Shown here: in pieces, positions 6,026 through 7,614 of the stretch
How positions within the stretch are numbered: the stretch's first letter is position 1
Layout of the letters: each line of letters starts with the position of its first letter
Source of the DNA: Candidatus Omnitrophota bacterium
Lineage (GTDB): Bacteria > Omnitrophota > Gorgyraeia > Zapsychrales > Zapsychraceae
Length of the DNA: 7,614 nucleotides
Direction: 5' to 3'
NCBI GenBank assembly: GCA_018399915.1
Contig: JAGYNW010000093.1
Span: forward strand, 1 to 7,614
Made by a program: the position numbers and the translations under genes
The notes under the pieces: model-generated
Databases searched by the model: none
Told to the model about the DNA's origin: nothing
What the model saw: the letters and a program-made list of their open reading frames with translations, nothing else

Positions 6026-7614
6026 GCGGGCGGTCTTCTTCTGGTGCCGGCGCCTTTGGGTCGCCGGACGGCTTTTCAGTATTTTCCGGTTCTGCCGGAC
6101 TCTCCTTCTTCATCCCGAACATTTTTTTGACCTCATCAATATCCAAAACTTCTTTTTCGATAAGGCGGGTGGCTAAAAGATCGAGCTTGTCTTTGTTTTC
6201 CGTTAATAATTTTTTCGCTTTGGTATAAGATTCTTTAACGATCTTGGCGACTTCAATATCAATCTGCCGGGCTGTCTCGTCGCTGTAATCTTGATGTTCC
6301 ATCATGTCCCTTCCCAGGAACCGTTGATTACTTTGCTGTCCGAAAGAGAGTGTGCCCAGTTTGGGGCTCATTCCAAAGACGCATACCATATTTCTGGCGA
6401 TCTTGGTGACTTTCTCCAGGTCATTGGATACGCCGGTGGAGGTTTCTCCGATATGAACCTCTTCACCGACAAGACCGCCGAGCAGCACGGTCATCATACC
6501 CATGAGTTCTTTGCGATTATGATAATGTTTGTCTTCGGTTGGGGGAGTCAGCGTATATCCACCGGCCATCCCTCGAGGGATTATAGAAACTTTAGAAAAC
6601 GTGTCCACTTCATCAATGAACAAGGAAAGCATGGCATGACCACTCTCGTGATAAGCTGTCATTTCTTTTTCTTTTTTGGACACCGTATGGCTTTTCTTTT
6701 CCGGTCCCATGGTTACCCTTTCGACAGCCGCGGAAAGTTCTGCTATGCCAACGGCTTCCTTATCTTTTCGCGCGGCTAAAAGGGCGGCTTCATTGCAGAC
6801 ATTAGCCAGGTCGGCCCCGGAAAAATAAACGGTCTGTTGGGCAATCTTTTTCAAATCTACATCTTTGCCCAATTTGATATTTTTGGTATGCACTTTTAAA
6901 ATGCCTTCTCTGCCATTAATATCCGGAAGGGCCACAACGATTTGCCGGTCAAAACGGCCGGGCCTTAAAAGGGCAGGGTCCAATGTGTCCGGCCGGTTGG
7001 TCGCGGCAATGAGGATCAATCCTCCCTGGGTATTGAAACCGTCCATTTCAACTAAAAGCGCATTGAGGGTTTGTTCTCTTTCGTCATTTCCGCCTCCGAT
7101 TCCGGCGAAACGCAGACGTCCGACCGCGTCAATCTCATCGATAAAGATGATGGCGCCTTTTCCTGAGGTTTTTGAGGCTTTTCGTCCTTGTTCAAAAAGG
7201 TCCCGGACCCGCGAAGCGCCTACCCCGACGAACATCTCGACAAAATCTGAGCCACTTAAAGAAAAAAATGGTACCTGGGCTTCTCCGGCAACAGCCTTGG
7301 CCAGCAGAGTCTTGCCTGTCCCTGGATGTCCGATCAATAAAACCCCTTTAGGGATCTTCCCTCCCAAGCGTTCAAATTTTTTAGGGTCTTTCAAGAATTC
7401 AATGACTTCTTGAAGTTCTTCCTTCGCCTCATCCACCCCGGCCACATCTTTAAAAGTTATTTTTCCGACGTTTTTTTCACTGATCTTTGCTTTAGACTTT
7501 CCAAATGACCAGATTTTATTACCCATCTGCGAACCTCTGTGGGAAATAAACCAGATAAAAAAGATAAAGATCAGGATAGGAAGTAAATTCAATAATAGTT
7601 GTCCGACAAAAGTT
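6012..7614 (-). CDS. ftsH: ATP-dependent zinc metalloprotease FtsH, N-terminus beyond the window
   Basis: Inner-membrane AAA+ protease that extracts and degrades misfolded membrane proteins and short-lived regulators. The frame stays open to the right edge, so the gene is 5'-partial; 533 residues are visible, counted from codon 7613-7611. Residues 1-22 are the second transmembrane helix; the first helix and periplasmic domain lie off the window. Then come the FGKSKAK linker, Walker A GHPGTGKT at 95-102, pore FVG at 128-130, Walker B FIDEID from 157 (D159, E160), the second region of homology with arginine fingers R217 and R220, and the zinc site HESGH at 322-326 with D398 as likely third ligand. 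The tail (about 502-533) is rich in Pro, Glu and Asp. Walker A has His where Pro is usual. A TTG at 7592 sits inside the helix and is not the start. Confidence 0.97.
   Translation of the reverse strand, partial: TFVGQLLLNLLPILIFIFFIWFISHRGSQMGNKIWSFGKSKAKISEKNVGKITFKDVAGVDEAKEELQEVIEFLKDPKKFERLGGKIPKGVLLIGHPGTGKTLLAKAVAGEAQVPFFSLSGSDFVEMFVGVGASRVRDLFEQGRKASKTSGKGAIIFIDEIDAVGRLRFAGIGGGNDEREQTLNALLVEMDGFNTQGGLILIAATNRPDTLDPALLRPGRFDRQIVVALPDINGREGILKVHTKNIKLGKDVDLKKIAQQTVYFSGADLANVCNEAALLAARKDKEAVGIAELSAAVERVTMGPEKKSHTVSKKEKEMTAYHESGHAMLSLFIDEVDTFSKVSIIPRGMAGGYTLTPPTEDKHYHNRKELMGMMTVLLGGLVGEEVHIGETSTGVSNDLEKVTKIARNMVCVFGMSPKLGTLSFGQQSNQRFLGRDMMEHQDYSDETARQIDIEVAKIVKESYTKAKKLLTENKDKLDLLATRLIEKEVLDIDEVKKMFGMKKESPAEPENTEKPSGDPKAPAPEEDRPHDDA

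Noticed and set aside
5697..6176. 159-codon plus-strand open frame spanning the folP/ftsH junction
   Set aside because: Antisense to two confidently identified genes, with no recognisable motif and no supporting context.
6865..7413. 182-codon plus-strand open frame opposite ftsH
   Set aside because: It lies entirely antisense to the AAA+ domain of FtsH, which carries all family motifs. The antisense product is Ser/Pro/Arg-rich with no recognisable domain: a shadow frame.
7590..7592. TTG at 7592 as the ftsH start codon
   Set aside because: The frame stays open upstream to the window edge and the codon lies inside the second transmembrane helix. The normal first helix and periplasmic domain would be missing, so the gene is simply cut by the window.

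Overview
The window looks like a piece of chromosome from an uncultured Gram-negative-type bacterium. My best guess is Candidatus Omnitrophota (PVC group). This rests on the order of the housekeeping genes and on a large secreted protein at the left edge, whose sequence resembles, from memory, a hypothetical family common in Omnitrophota bins. No search was run, so the phylum call is an inference; another PVC lineage or a Desulfobacterota-like genome with similar gene order is possible. No mobile element, tRNA, rRNA, CRISPR array or phage gene was seen.

All genes lie on the minus strand. From right to left (the direction of transcription), 7614 to 2189 is one tight block: ftsH (its 5' end lies off the window), folP, cdaA, a 62-codon membrane protein resembling only the anchor of CdaR/YbbR, pdxJ, acpS and nnrD. 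Gaps are 9 to 33 nt, and two gene pairs overlap (ftsH/folP by 14 nt, acpS/nnrD by 32 nt), so a single transcript with coupled translation is likely. The block joins membrane protein quality control (FtsH), folate synthesis (FolP), cyclic di-AMP synthesis (CdaA), vitamin B6 synthesis (PdxJ), acyl carrier protein activation (AcpS) and repair of damaged NAD(P)H (NnrD). In related gene orders a full cdaR and often glmM lie between cdaA and pdxJ. Here glmM is absent and cdaR is reduced to about one transmembrane helix.

From 2188 to 1841 is a 348-nt AT-rich gap with a possible terminator-like hairpin after nnrD, weak promoter candidates, and a perfect 9-bp inverted repeat in what would be the leader of the next gene.

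From 1840 to the left edge is one uninterrupted reading frame of at least 613 codons with a strong Shine-Dalgarno site and a clear signal peptide. It runs out of the window without a stop. It is the least understood gene here and the best candidate for something undescribed.
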